Shown here piece after piece: positions 19,348 to 29,748 of a stretch of 64,000 bases of DNA. The stretch lies in NCBI GenBank assembly GCA_963842975.1, contig CAWJIH010000003.1:62001-126000 (forward strand), given 5' to 3'. The notes under the pieces were generated by a model. The model searched no databases. It was given only the letters and a program-made list of their open reading frames with translations, and had not been told where the DNA came from. How positions within the stretch are numbered: position 1 is the first letter of the stretch; each line of letters opens with the position of its first letter. This stretch comes from JACJWR01 sp963842975 (GTDB taxonomy: Bacteria; Actinomycetota; Actinomycetes; S36-B12; UBA10799). The position numbers were made by a program, and so were the translations under genes.

Positions 19348-20217
19348 TCAATAGGGCATTCGCCCGTCCATGGCCTCGGAAGCCGCCGCGAGCCCGGCCG
19401 CATAGGACTCCAACTCGTACACCGCCATGGACAATGAATCATTGGCCGCCCCCGCAGGATCTGGCGCAGCAAGCAAGGTCACGGTGGCAGCGATCAACCG
19501 GTCATACGCCTCGGCGCCCTCAGCCAGCCGCCGTCTGAGGGTTTCGGCTGCCTCAGCGGCTTGGGGTGCTTTCATCGCGTCGACGTTCGAAAGCAACTCG
19601 AGCCGCTCGATCAGGCCATGCATGCGTGGCTGCACGGCGTGCATGGTGGTCCGCAGTGCCATCCCAGCTTCGGGGTGGATCTGATCGACCGCGGGAATCA
19701 TCGCCACGAGTTGCGCCTCTGCCCGGAATACCTCGGCGGACTCCTCAGACCCGACGGCGGTTGCGGGAAGCACGGGAGGCGGGACCGGCGGCAAAGCCGG
19801 CGCGGGAGGCGGGGTGGCATGGGTCAACTGAAGTCGGGCGCGCACCCCGATCAGGGCGGCTACGGCAGCGGTGACGAACCAGAGACCAGGCGATGCCGGG
19901 ATAGCCCCATTCACCATTGGCTGAGTAATACCGGTGGCGACGTCGACCACACCGAGTCCGGCGGCTCCGGCTGCCACGTAGTTGCCCGTCGCCGACCGTA
20001 CCGAGAGCCGCTTCAGCCTCGCGGTGTAGCGCTGTTCGGCAACCGCGTGGGCCTGCTGCACCTGAGCCCGCTCCAGGATCGCGGCCTGCCGACGCTGCGC
20101 CGCGAGTTGCACCGGATCAGAGCGTCGCAGACGCTCCTCTTTGGCAGCGTCCACCCGACCTCTGCCCCACGCGATAGCGTTCGAGACGAATTCGCCCCAC
20201 TCCGGAGAATTTGCCAT
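19348..20217 (-). CDS. Conserved actinobacterial membrane-associated protein, unknown function
   Basis: 289 residues from the ATG at 20215-20217 (MANSPEWGEF), chosen because the longer frame overlaps holB. Residues 20-75 are charged and helical, with a possible coiled coil (RRSDPVQLAAQRRQAAILER). Two weak membrane segments (about 86-135) are followed by a proline stretch (PPPAPALPPVPPPVLP) and a long helical C-terminal domain (190-289). It follows holB by 4 bp. I do not recognise a function. Confidence 0.65.
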   Translation of the reverse strand: MANSPEWGEFVSNAIAWGRGRVDAAKEERLRRSDPVQLAAQRRQAAILERAQVQQAHAVAEQRYTARLKRLSVRSATGNYVAAGAAGLGVVDVATGITQPMVNGAIPASPGLWFVTAAVAALIGVRARLQLTHATPPPAPALPPVPPPVLPATAVGSEESAEVFRAEAQLVAMIPAVDQIHPEAGMALRTTMHAVQPRMHGLIERLELLSNVDAMKAPQAAEAAETLRRRLAEGAEAYDRLIAATVTLLAAPDPAGAANDSLSMAVYELESYAAGLAAASEAMDGRMPY

Positions 20218-20221
20218 GCCA

Positions 20222-21439
20222 CTACGGTACGCGCTCAGACCCCAAATGCCCACTGCGCACCGGCACCGTGGCCCCCCGTCCGAGTTGCAGGGCGAGGGTC
20301 GCAAAAACGAGGTCCTCCGCGCCGTCCGCGGCAAGCGCCTCCCGGGCGTGCATGATGGCATCCAGGTGCATCATGGCGGTGGCCGGATTACTCCTGGCGA
20401 CCAGCCGTTCGATCTCGACGGCCGCCTCGGAGTTCACCGAGTCCACGTCCGCCCCGCACAACTCGGCCAGCACATCGCGGTACAGCCCGAGAAGGTCGAG
20501 CAGAACTCGGTCCAACTCATCGCGGAGCATGCGTCGCCGGCGGTTGCGCTGCTCCTTCTCCAAGTCCTTGAGCACACTCGACGCGCGGGCTCGGGCGCTC
20601 CCTGCCCCTGTGCCCCCCTCCCCATAGGCCCGCAGGAGTTCGGCCACCTCTTCGGCTTCACGTGGCTCCGATTCTTCGGCCACTTGCTCTCGAGCATCGT
20701 GGATCGCCTCGGCTGCCGCCGACATGCATTGTGCGACCGATCCCAACCGCTGCGGGAACGCCATCACGCGTTGATGCCGCAGTCGGACCTCCGGATCTGT
20801 GGCGAGCGCTCGCGCCCGCCCGATGTGCCCCTGAGACGCACGCGCCGCGTAGGAGGCCATCGCCGCATCGACACCTACAGAGTCCTGCAGGAACCGGGCC
20901 ACTTCGTCGACTGGAGGGGTTCGCAGCCGCACCACCCGGCAGCGGGATCGGATGGTGGGGAGCACGTCGTCCAAACTCGGCGCGCACAGCACCCAGACCC
21001 CGTGGGGCGGCGGTTCCTCCAACGACTTCAGCAGCGCGTTGTCGGCGTGCTCGTTGAGTCTGTCAGCGTCCTCGATCACCACCACGTTCCAGTCGCTGCG
21101 GGTGGGCATCACCCCGATCCGACCCACCAGCCCCCGGGTTTGATCAACGCCCATGATCACCCCACTTGGACGGACGATCGTCACATCTGGGTGCAAGCCA
21201 GCGGTGACATCCCGGCAAACCCGGCATTGACCACAACCAGCCTCTGGGCACACCAGGGCTGTTGCGAAGGCGACGGCGGCGTTGGACCGCCCCGAACCAG
21301 GCGGTCCAACGATCATCCACGCGTGGGTCATGGCCGAGGACAGCTCCGAGGGACCGGCGGTGCGATGCGCATCAGCGACCGCCCGTCGCAGCTCTGCAGA
21401 CGCACGCTCCTGCCCCACAAGGCGATCCCACACGCTCAT
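20222..21439 (-). CDS. holB: DNA polymerase III delta' subunit
   Basis: 405 residues from the ATG at 21437-21439, which overlaps the tmk stop (ATGA). Clamp-loader AAA+ subunit. The family start MSVWDRLVGQ is followed by a P-loop variant GPPGSGRSNAA, four cysteines of the zinc finger (CPEAGCGQCRVC), and the ADRLNEHADNALLKSLEEPP region with the SRC motif in TIRSRCRVV. The lysine of Walker A is Arg, as often in delta', which need not hydrolyse ATP. Confidence 0.93.
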   Translation of the reverse strand: MSVWDRLVGQERASAELRRAVADAHRTAGPSELSSAMTHAWMIVGPPGSGRSNAAVAFATALVCPEAGCGQCRVCRDVTAGLHPDVTIVRPSGVIMGVDQTRGLVGRIGVMPTRSDWNVVVIEDADRLNEHADNALLKSLEEPPPHGVWVLCAPSLDDVLPTIRSRCRVVRLRTPPVDEVARFLQDSVGVDAAMASYAARASQGHIGRARALATDPEVRLRHQRVMAFPQRLGSVAQCMSAAAEAIHDAREQVAEESEPREAEEVAELLRAYGEGGTGAGSARARASSVLKDLEKEQRNRRRRMLRDELDRVLLDLLGLYRDVLAELCGADVDSVNSEAAVEIERLVARSNPATAMMHLDAIMHAREALAADGAEDLVFATLALQLGRGATVPVRSGHLGSERVP

Positions 21440-22109
21440 ACCCGAGGCTCCCCGCTCAATGCAGGCCACATACTTTTCAGCCGGGTGATCACCTCGTCGC
21501 AAAGCCAGGTGGGATCAGCCGTGGCGTCGAGCACGAGGTAGCGGTCGGGGTCCGCGGCTGCCAAGGTCAGCAGGCCCTCGCGCACCGCCGCATGGAACTC
21601 CGCAGACTGTGCTTCCATCCGATTGCCATCAACTGCCCGGGCCAAACCCTGCCGTGGATCGAGGTCCAGCACCACCGTGAGGTCCGGGATCAAGTCCTCG
21701 GTGGCCCAACGGCTGATGGCGGCGATCTCGGCCACGTTGAGGTCGCGGGCAAACCCTTGGTAGGCCAGGGAGGAGTCGACAAATCGGTCCGAAATCACCA
21801 ACGTGCCTGCGTCGAGAGCTGGATTGATGACCTTTGCGACGTGATCGGCGCGCGCCGCTGCAAACAGCAACGCCTCACATCGGGGAGACATTGGATCTTC
21901 CACCGGGACGAGGAGCACGGCGCGAATCTCCTCAGCTGTGCGGGTACCCCCGGGTTCGCGGGTGGTAGTGCCTCACACCCCACTTGCCGAAGCCGCTGCG
22001 CCAACAGACTCACCTGCGTGGTCTTGCCTGCTCCCTCGCCACCTTCGAAAACCACGAACAGCCCGCGCGTTCGGCGCTGGCCCCCGCTGCGCTGCTCGGC
22101 CCCGTCCAC
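21436..22109 (-). CDS. tmk: Thymidylate kinase (one frameshift)
   Basis: About 224 residues, phosphorylating dTMP to dTDP. The first frame has the P-loop FEGGEGAGKTTQ, the second frame has VISDRFVDSSLAYQG (DR motif and base contact) and RAVDGNRME (LID). The frame changes near 21965-21985; in the second frame REPGGTRTAEEIR can be read, the expected substrate loop. Because Tmk is essential and both halves keep every key residue, I treat this as a sequence error. It lies 5 bp after topA and overlaps holB by 4 bp. Confidence 0.9.
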
Positions 22110-22114
22110 CGCAG

Positions 22115-24967
22115 TTAGTCCACGCCGACCGGGGTCGCCGTGGGCACCATGGCCTCCTGCCCGACCTCCGGTGCCGTGGTGATCTCTGGCGCGGTTTCCT
22201 GCACGGCCGCTTTCTTGGTCGCCGCCTTCTTCGCCGGAGCCTTCTTCGCGGGGGCCTTTTTGACGGCGGCCTTTTTCGCGGGGGCCTTCTTGACGGCCGT
22301 CTTCTTCGCAGGGGCCTTTTTCGCAACCGCCTTCTTCGCAGGCGCCTTCTTCGCGGGGGCCTTTTTCGCCGCCTTTCGAGCCGTCTTCTTTGCCGGTCCG
22401 GCCGCTCTGCGATCGGCCAGCAACTCCACTGCACGCTCGAGCGTCAGGCTCTGCGCATCGTCTCCGGCGCGCAGCGATGCGTTCGTCTCACCATCGGTCA
22501 CGTAGGGGCCGTATCGGCCCGACTTCAGCCGGATCTCCCCGTTGCTGTTCGGGTCAGTGCCCACCACGACGCCCGGATCTGCTGCCCGGCGGCCGCGTTG
22601 TTTGGGCTGGGCCAGCAGCGCAAGCGCTTCATCCAGGGTGATCGCGAAAATCGACCCCTCATCCGGCAGCGACCTGGAGTCACCGGCATGCGTGATGTAG
22701 GGGCCGTATCGTCCGTTATGCGCGGTGATGGGCTCGCCATCGGCTGGGTGCTCGCCGACTGTTCGCGGCAAGTTGAGCAGGGGCATAGCCTCGTCCAGCG
22801 TGACCGATTCCGGCGTCATGGTGGCCAGCAGACTCGAGGTCCGTGGTTTGGGACGTTTGCGCGCAGTGAGTTCGGCCTCGGCCTCGGTGAGGACCTCGGT
22901 GACGTACGGGCCGTACCGCCCAGACTTCACCACCACCCTCCGTCCGGTGTCCTCGGCGATCCCCAATTCCCGTTCACTCGGGACTGCCAGAAGTTCCGCC
23001 ACCTTTTCAGCCGTCAGTTCGTCCGGAGCAAGCTCGTCCGGAATCGTGAGCCGCCGATCCCCGGACTCAACGAATGCGCCGAACTTGCCCACCCGCACCA
23101 CCGCCTCGGAGTCGGCGATCGGGAAGGTGGCGTTGGCGCGCGGGTCGATGTCATCGCCGCCGCTGACAATCAGCGGGTGCAGACCGGGGAACTCTCCGCC
23201 TTCACCGTCACCGAAGTAGAAGCGTCGAAGCACCGCCGCCCGCTGTTGCTCTCCTCTGGAGACCATGTCGAGGATCTCCTCCATGCGGGCGGTGAAATCG
23301 AAATCGACCAGCGCCGAGAAGTGCTCCTCGAGCAACCGCACCACTGAAAATCCAAGCCAGGTCGGGATCAACGCGCTACCTCGTTTGCGCACGTAACCCC
23401 GATCAATCACGGTGGTGATGATTGCGGCGTAGGTGGAGGGACGGCCGATTCCCTTGGCCTCCAGTTGCTTCACCAGACTCGCCTCGGTGTACCGCGCAGG
23501 CGGTTTCGTGGCATGTCCGCTCGCGGTGATCGACTCCGGATTCACAAGGTCGCCCACTGCGAGTAGCGGCAGCCTGGTCGAACCGCGACCGTCCTTGTCC
23601 TCCTCGTCGGTGCCTTCTTCGTAGGCAGCCAAGAAGCCCGGGAACACCACGACCGTGCCCGACGCCGAGAAGGTGCACTCGCGGCCGTCGCCAGCGGTTG
23701 CGTGCAAGGTCACCGTGGTGGTGGCCACCCGGGCATCAGCCATCTGCGAGGCGAGGGTGCGCCGCCAGATCAGCTCGTACAGGGCAAACTCGTCGCCCAC
23801 AAGTTCACCGGCCAATTCCCCGGGGGTGCGGAAATGGTCTCCCGCTGGGCGCACCGCCTCGTGCGCCTCTTGGGCATTCTTGGCTTTGCTCTTGTAGCGC
23901 CGCGGTGCGGACGCAACATGGTCGGCCCCGAAGAGGTCTCCGGCCTGCTGGCGAGCCGCCGTGATCGCGGTTTCCGACAGGGTCGTGGAATCCGTTCGCA
24001 TGTAGGTGATGTAGCCGCGGTCGTACAGCGACTGGGCCACCCGCATCGTGCGCTGGGCGCCCCAACTCTTCTTCCGCGAGGCTTCCTGCTGCAGCGTTGA
24101 GGTGGTGAAAGGCGCAGCGGGACTGCGCTTCGAGGGCTTTTCGACCACGTCGGCGACCCGCAGCGACTGCCCCCGCAGGGCCGCAGCCAGCTGCTCGGCG
24201 GCCGCCGCGTCAAGCCGAAGAACATCATCGGCACGCAATTGACCGTCCCGGCCGAAATCTCGGCCAACGGCGATCCGGGTGCCATCCACTGCAGTGAGGG
24301 CAGAGGAAAAGGGTCGCGGCTGGCCGGCCAGCGCATCGATCCCCCAATATTCGGCGGCCCGGAAGGCGATGCGCTCGCGTTCGCGGAGCACCAGCAGTCG
24401 CACCGCCACCGATTGCACACGTCCGGCCGACAGTTGACTGCGCACCTTGCGCCACAGCACCGGCGATACCTCGTAGCCGTACAGGCGGTCGATCACCCGA
24501 CGCGTCTCCTGGGCATCGACGAGGTCCTGGTCCAACTCCCGGGTGTTCGATGCGGCGTACGAGATGGCCTCGGGCGTGATCTCGTTGAACACCATGCGCC
24601 GGACCGGGACCTTTGGCTTGAGCACCTCAAGTAGATGCCAAGCGATGGCTTCGCCTTCTCGATCCTCATCGGTGGCGAGCAACAACTCGTCGGCGTCCTT
24701 GAGGTGGGAGCGCAACTCGGCGACCTTGGACTTTTTCGACGGCGCCACGACATAGATCGGTGTGAAATCGCCTTCAACGTCCACTGCCAGCCTGGCCCAG
24801 CTTTGGTCCCGAAACTGCGCGGGCACCTGAGCGCTGCCTTCGGGAAGGTCCCGAACGTGACCCACGCTGGCCTCCACCCGATAGCCGGGACCAAGGTAGC
24901 GCTGAATCGTCTTGGCCTTCGCCGGCGATTCGACGATGACTAGGCGAACTCCACTGGCACTACTCAC
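22115..24967 (-). CDS. topA: DNA topoisomerase I
   Basis: 950 residues from the GTG at 24965-24967, preceded by GAAGGAGC. Type IA enzyme relaxing negative supercoils. The TOPRIM domain starts VRLVIVESPAKAKTIQRYLG, acidic residues are in ATDEDREGEAIAWHL, and the active-site Tyr is in GYITYMRTDSTTLS. C-terminal repeats each carry GRYGPYVT-like motifs (three clear copies), the actinobacterial replacement for zinc fingers. The tail is a long Lys-Ala-Pro stretch for DNA binding. First gene of the topA-tmk-holB operon. Confidence 0.95.
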   Translation of the reverse strand: MSSASGVRLVIVESPAKAKTIQRYLGPGYRVEASVGHVRDLPEGSAQVPAQFRDQSWARLAVDVEGDFTPIYVVAPSKKSKVAELRSHLKDADELLLATDEDREGEAIAWHLLEVLKPKVPVRRMVFNEITPEAISYAASNTRELDQDLVDAQETRRVIDRLYGYEVSPVLWRKVRSQLSAGRVQSVAVRLLVLRERERIAFRAAEYWGIDALAGQPRPFSSALTAVDGTRIAVGRDFGRDGQLRADDVLRLDAAAAEQLAAALRGQSLRVADVVEKPSKRSPAAPFTTSTLQQEASRKKSWGAQRTMRVAQSLYDRGYITYMRTDSTTLSETAITAARQQAGDLFGADHVASAPRRYKSKAKNAQEAHEAVRPAGDHFRTPGELAGELVGDEFALYELIWRRTLASQMADARVATTTVTLHATAGDGRECTFSASGTVVVFPGFLAAYEEGTDEEDKDGRGSTRLPLLAVGDLVNPESITASGHATKPPARYTEASLVKQLEAKGIGRPSTYAAIITTVIDRGYVRKRGSALIPTWLGFSVVRLLEEHFSALVDFDFTARMEEILDMVSRGEQQRAAVLRRFYFGDGEGGEFPGLHPLIVSGGDDIDPRANATFPIADSEAVVRVGKFGAFVESGDRRLTIPDELAPDELTAEKVAELLAVPSERELGIAEDTGRRVVVKSGRYGPYVTEVLTEAEAELTARKRPKPRTSSLLATMTPESVTLDEAMPLLNLPRTVGEHPADGEPITAHNGRYGPYITHAGDSRSLPDEGSIFAITLDEALALLAQPKQRGRRAADPGVVVGTDPNSNGEIRLKSGRYGPYVTDGETNASLRAGDDAQSLTLERAVELLADRRAAGPAKKTARKAAKKAPAKKAPAKKAVAKKAPAKKTAVKKAPAKKAAVKKAPAKKAPAKKAATKKAAVQETAPEITTAPEVGQEAMVPTATPVGVD
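22195..22395 (-). repeat. Lys-Ala-Pro repeat tract at the TopA C-terminus
   Basis: Repeated units coding AKKAPAKKA and variants make a highly basic tail of about 65 residues. On the plus strand the region gives a false hydrophobic frame. Such tails are typical of mycobacterial and related TopA and are prone to copy-number changes. Confidence 0.85.
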
Positions 24968-25078
24968 GTGCTGTGCTCCTTCATCGCAGATACTGCGGGT
25001 TATGCGGGTGGGCTGTGCACGATGCACGATGGCCAACGGGCCGACCACGGAGTCGGGAGGCCACCTTTGCAGTACATG

Positions 25079-26340
25079 TCATCCAAGGTCAAGCGTGACA
25101 AACCCTCGCTCCATGAGACCACGGACCCCTGGCAACCACGACAGCAGCACGTCCTCGACGCTCATGGCCAACGCATCGGCACAGTCCGCAAGTCGATGCT
25201 GTAAGGCTACGCCCCGATCCGCCAACAGCAACCAAGACAGGCACGGATCAAGCGGTTCCGGCGCGCGCCAACCGGACTCGGAGACGAGCACGACGGCTGC
25301 AGCGGAACCAGACCAGTTGCCGAGGTCGGCACCATTGAAGTCCACGATCTTCACCGCGTCGGCGAGCGCAACGTCACCAGCGAGCAGGTCGACCGCGGTG
25401 GGAGCGTCCATCCGTCGGGCACACTCGGCCACAACCTCCGCGCCGAAGGGCAAGCGCTGGGCAGTCGACACATCTTCCACCCAATGGACCGGGACGTCGC
25501 TGCTGACGGCGTTGCTGACGCGCTGCCGACGTTGCTCCCCGTGATTGGCCGATGCAGCACAATCCAGCCGAACCCGACCGCGGCGGCGGAGAGCGTCTCC
25601 AAATAGGACAGCCACTCGCCGCGAAGCTGCGCGGCGCCGGATTCCCTGGAGTCCCGCAGCCAGAAGTCGACGTAGTCGGCAGGTCCCAGCACGTCGCGCT
25701 GCGCCACCCACGCCAGGCAATCGGCCGGCAACCACGCGCTCACCCGGTCTTCCCAGCGACCAGCATCAGGATGGAGCCAGGACGTCACGATCACCGCCCA
25801 ACCGCCAGGCCGGAGCACCCGGCGCACATCCGCCAGCACCTGCGCAGTCACAGAATCACCCGGGGCCGGTGAGTCTCGATAGGCGTGCCGCCGCCGAGGA
25901 CCGATCACGAAAGGCGGGTTCGCCGTGATGAGGTCAAACGATTCGGCCGCAAACGCCTCAGTGAACGATCCGCGCACGCACGCCACCTGGTCCCGGCGCA
26001 CCGCGCTGGCCCGGCAACTGGCTCTGGTGGCGCTGAGCGCCCTTTCGCTGATGTCGGACGCAACCACGAACTCCGAATGTTCGGCCAGCGCCACGCTCCC
26101 CACGCCGCAACCGGAACCGAGGTCGAGCGAGGTCCTGACGTGCGTTCTGGGGGTGAGCGTCAACAGCGTGCGAGACGCGCCGGAGGCGCCCATGACGTGA
26201 TCGGCCGGCAACGCTGCGTCACCGACCGGATCGGCAACTACGATCACCGGATCCGGTCGGTGCTGCAACCACTCCAGGCCGATCACGTCACCGAATTCGA
26301 CCTGCTCAGCAACGAACGGGCGCTGCACTCCACTGCTCAT
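25079..26340 (-). CDS. Class I SAM-dependent methyltransferase (one frameshift, short N-terminus)
   Basis: About 420 residues. The SAM-binding motif is LDLGSGCGVGSVAL; the N6-adenine/glutamine-type motif NPPF is in ITANPPFVIGP, as in PrmC/HemK and RsmC. The frame changes near 25530-25560, after which the C-terminal domain continues (VHWVEDVSTAQRLPFGAEVV to the stop at 25079). In Actinomycetota the related gene between hppA and topA is usually about 500 residues with a DUF7059-like N-terminal domain; here it begins close to the middle of that domain and the hppA stop is only 19 bp upstream, so the N-terminus looks shortened. Substrate unknown. Confidence 0.75.
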
Positions 26341-26358
26341 TCGCGCATTCAACGCGAC

Positions 26359-28716
26359 CTATGACGCCCCGGGAGCAGCGGTAGCAATGTCGCTTTCCTC
26401 GATTGCGCCACCGCGGCGCTTCGACACGATCACCGAACCGACCACAATCGCCGTGGCTACCAGCGCGATGCCGTAGCGCAAGGGGCTGTTCGCCTCATCA
26501 CCGATGGACAACGCGACCACGGCCGGGGCGATGAGCAGCGCAACCAGGTTCATCACCTTGATCAACGGGTTGATGGCCGGGCCAGCCGTGTCCTTGAACG
26601 GGTCACCCACGGTGTCGCCGATCACAGTTGCAGCGTGGGCCTCGGAACCTTTTCCACCGAAGTGACCGTCTTCGACGAATTTCTTCGCGTTGTCCCAGGC
26701 CCCACCGGAGTTGGCCAGGAACACCGCCATCAGCACACCGGTGGCGATGGTTCCCGCGAGGTAGGCGCCAAGCGCACCGACACCCAGTCCGAACCCGACC
26801 GCGACCGGCGCCAAAATGGCTAGCAGACCCGGGGTGGCCAGTTCGCGGAGTGAGTCACGGGTGCAGATGTCCACAACTCGACCGTATTCGGGCTTCTCGG
26901 TGTAGTTCATGATGCCGGGGTGCTCGCGGAACTGCCGGCGCACCTCGAAGATGATGGCGCCCGCGGCCCGGGTGACCGCGTTGATCGCGAGGCCGGAGAA
27001 CAGGAACACCACCGCAGCACCGATGATCAACCCGACCAGGTTGGCCGGGTTGGCCACGTTGAGCACGCCGAGATACTGCAGGCCCTGCTGTTCGGTGAGC
27101 GTGTCAAGGGAGAGCCCCGAGGAGGCGACCGCTCCCCGGATCGCATCCTGGTACGAACCGAACAGGGCTGTTGCCGCCAGCACCGCAGTAGCGATCGCGA
27201 TTCCCTTGGTGATGGCCTTGGTGGTGTTGCCCACGGCGTCCAGGTTCTGCAGCACCTTCGCGCCGGACTCGCTGACGTCGCCAGACATTTCGGCGATGCC
27301 CTGGGCATTGTCCGAAACCGGACCGAAGGTGTCCATCGCCACAATCACGCCCACCGTGGTGAGCAGGCCGGTGCCTGCCAACGCCACCGCGAACAGTGAG
27401 AGCGTCACCGAACCGGCGCCGAGGAGGAAGGCACCGAAGACCGCTCCGGCGATGATCAACGCGGTGTAGACCGCCGATTCGAGCCCCAGCGAGATACCGG
27501 ACAGGATCACCGTGGCCGGACCGGTGAGTGAGGTGCGCGCGACGTTGTCCACCGGCGGCCGGTTGGTCTCGGTGAAGTAGCCGGTGAGCTGCTGGATTAC
27601 CGCGGCGAGCACGATACCGATGATCACCGCGCCGATTGCCAGGACCCGCGGGTTGAATGCCTCAACGCTGCCGACGATGCCGAGATCCGCCACGACGACG
27701 CCCCGAAACTCCACGATCCGCGACGGCAGGAATACGAACGCGGCGATCGTCACCAGCACTGCCGAAGCAATCGCGGAAATGAAGAAGCCCCGGTTGATGG
27801 CCTGCATGCCCGAGCGATCCGAGGGCCGCGGGGACACCGCGAAGATTCCGATGATCGCGGTCAGCACGCCGATCGCGGGGACGATCAGTGGGAACACCAG
27901 ACCCAGTTCGCCAAACGCTGCTTTGCCCAGGATCAGCGCTGCGACCAACGTCACGGCGTAGGACTCGAAGAGGTCCGCGGCCATACCAGCACAGTCGCCA
28001 ACGTTGTCGCCGACGTTGTCGGCGATCGTCGCGGCATTGCGAGGATCGTCTTCTGGGATGCCCTGCTCCACCTTGCCTACCAGGTCGGCGCCGACGTCGG
28101 CGGCCTTGGTGAAGATGCCGCCACCGACTCGCATGAACATGGCCAGCAGGGCGGCTCCGAAGCCGAAGCCCTCGAGCACCTTCGGCGCTTCGCCCTTGTA
28201 GACCAGCACGACAACGGCAGCGCCGAGTAGTCCCAGACCGACGGTGAACATGCCAGCGACGCCCCCGGTCCGGAAGGCGATTCGCATCGCCGGTTGTTCA
28301 CCGGCGTCGTTGGCTGCCGCCGCCATCCGAACGTTGGCCCGCACCGCCAGCCACATGCCGACATAACCGGTGATGCCGGAGAACACGGCCCCGACGACGA
28401 AGAAGATCGACCTTCCGATGCGCTCGCTGGTCGTCTCCGCAGGCAGCAGGAAGAGTAGGAAGAAGACGACGACCGCAAACACCGACAAGGTTCTAAATTG
28501 TCGAGACAGGTATGCGGAGGCACCTTCTTGCACCGCTGCGGCGATGCTCTTCATATTTTCGGTGCCCTCATTGGCGGACAGCACCTCGCGGACCAAAACA
28601 CCTGCGACAGCCAGGGCGATGAGCGCTACCAGCGCCACCACCAGAACGATCGTGTAGTTGGCCCCGGAGACTGTCACCGAGGTGGCTGTAGCCACGCTGG
28701 CAAACGACATTCGCAC
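26359..28716 (-). CDS. hppA: Membrane-bound proton-translocating pyrophosphatase
   Basis: 785 residues with about 16 membrane helices. It couples PPi hydrolysis to proton export or import across the membrane. The PPi/Mg sites are visible: KAADVGADLVGKVEQGIPEDD, DNVGDNVGDCAGM and the late GGAWDNAKKFVED and DTVGDPFKDTAGPA motifs. The GNTTKAITKG segment carries Lys where K+-dependent enzymes have Ala, so the potassium-independent type is inferred. Start ATG at 28716 or 28710. An isolated transcript with about 210 bp of leader. Confidence 0.95.
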   Translation of the reverse strand: MRMSFASVATATSVTVSGANYTIVLVVALVALIALAVAGVLVREVLSANEGTENMKSIAAAVQEGASAYLSRQFRTLSVFAVVVFFLLFLLPAETTSERIGRSIFFVVGAVFSGITGYVGMWLAVRANVRMAAAANDAGEQPAMRIAFRTGGVAGMFTVGLGLLGAAVVVLVYKGEAPKVLEGFGFGAALLAMFMRVGGGIFTKAADVGADLVGKVEQGIPEDDPRNAATIADNVGDNVGDCAGMAADLFESYAVTLVAALILGKAAFGELGLVFPLIVPAIGVLTAIIGIFAVSPRPSDRSGMQAINRGFFISAIASAVLVTIAAFVFLPSRIVEFRGVVVADLGIVGSVEAFNPRVLAIGAVIIGIVLAAVIQQLTGYFTETNRPPVDNVARTSLTGPATVILSGISLGLESAVYTALIIAGAVFGAFLLGAGSVTLSLFAVALAGTGLLTTVGVIVAMDTFGPVSDNAQGIAEMSGDVSESGAKVLQNLDAVGNTTKAITKGIAIATAVLAATALFGSYQDAIRGAVASSGLSLDTLTEQQGLQYLGVLNVANPANLVGLIIGAAVVFLFSGLAINAVTRAAGAIIFEVRRQFREHPGIMNYTEKPEYGRVVDICTRDSLRELATPGLLAILAPVAVGFGLGVGALGAYLAGTIATGVLMAVFLANSGGAWDNAKKFVEDGHFGGKGSEAHAATVIGDTVGDPFKDTAGPAINPLIKVMNLVALLIAPAVVALSIGDEANSPLRYGIALVATAIVVGSVIVSKRRGGAIEESDIATAAPGAS

Positions 28717-28927
28717 TCCCAGGTCTTGAGTCTTTAGTTAACTGTTCACGCCCCATTTGGCGTGTTGGCTGGGGCTTCACTGAACGCGAGTACCGGGTAC
28801 GGGTGCCCTTGCGGCGTCGCGGGTTGTGCCTCAGATGGGCGTGAGTCTACGCAGGAGCACGCCAATGTTGTTCTTGACCACGCAGCAGGTATCGCAGTGG
28901 GTGGTGAGAAGTTGGCTATTCGACCGC

Positions 28928-29275
28928 TCAGTCGGCGGTGAGCGGCCAGGCCATCACAAGGCCCCTGTCGCCAAGGTCGAATCGGGGAGCAACGGCTCGC
29001 AGCACGGTCATGGCCAACTGACTTTCCGGTTCGGTCACGCTAGGGGCTGCGTTCGGACCAACTGCTACTGAGAGTTGGTCGAAAGTGAGGTCGAACTCCA
29101 CCTCGACCGGCTCGTCGAGGCCGATGTGCAGTAGGCAGGCTTCGGTGACCGCCAAGCGGATGTCGTCGACACCCTCCTCGTCGAATCCGGCCTGTCGGGC
29201 AACCCCGGCGGCGAGCAGCCGTGCGATTCGTACGTACGCCGGACCCGGCGGGATGGTCAGAGTCGCGACCCGCAT
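28928..29275 (-). CDS. Anti-sigma factor-like ATP-binding protein (RsbW type)
   Basis: 115 residues with a small GHKL fold: the N-box region is DDIRLAVTEACL and the C-terminal end RFDLGDRGLVMAWPL, but the glycine-rich ATP lid is poorly preserved. It starts directly after the stop of the STAS gene, so the two form an antagonist/anti-sigma switch. No sigma gene is adjacent. Confidence 0.75.
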   Translation of the reverse strand: MRVATLTIPPGPAYVRIARLLAAGVARQAGFDEEGVDDIRLAVTEACLLHIGLDEPVEVEFDLTFDQLSVAVGPNAAPSVTEPESQLAMTVLRAVAPRFDLGDRGLVMAWPLTAD

Positions 29276-29617
29276 TCATGCCGTCCCGGGCGACACCGCG
29301 GACACAGATTCGCCGACGGTCATGATCTGGTCCATCCCGGTTATCGACAAAACTTTGAGGATCCGTGGGGAGGTGGCCACGAGCGCAAGGTCGCCGCCAT
29401 TTTCCCGGAGGTGGGTGAGGGCCTTGATGAGCACCCCGAGACCGGTGGAATCCAGAAAGTCGACGTCGGTGAGATCCACCACCAACTGCACCGGAGAATC
29501 GGTCAAGAACTCCGACAGGTGCTCGTCGAGTTGTGGCGCCGAGAGCGCATCAAGTTCTCCCACGACCGCAACCACCGTCGCGTCGCCTGCCTGTGAGTTT
29601 TCCAGTCGCAGATCCAC
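29276..29617 (-). CDS. STAS-domain anti-sigma factor antagonist
   Basis: 113 residues. The central segment VDFLDSTGLGVLIKAL has the phosphorylatable serine of SpoIIAA/RsbV. It should bind the RsbW-like protein encoded next, releasing a sigma factor when unphosphorylated. The divergent helicase gene starts just 131 bp away, so they share an intergenic promoter region. Confidence 0.88.
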   Translation of the reverse strand: MDLRLENSQAGDATVVAVVGELDALSAPQLDEHLSEFLTDSPVQLVVDLTDVDFLDSTGLGVLIKALTHLRENGGDLALVATSPRILKVLSITGMDQIMTVGESVSAVSPGTA

Positions 29618-29748
29618 GTGACTCCTTGTCTGGTCAACCGTCGGCGCTCTACCGTCGGCAACAGATGCAGGCGCATCGAGTACGCTCCGCGCCCCAACTG
29701 TGGCATAGCGCCCGCGGCGTTGTCGTGCCCGAACGGGAGAATGATCGC

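Noticed and set aside
22140..22505. Plus-strand frame with strongly hydrophobic repeats, resembling a membrane protein
   Set aside because: It is the antisense of the Lys-Ala-Pro tail of TopA; the hydrophobic look is produced by reverse-complementing Lys codons.
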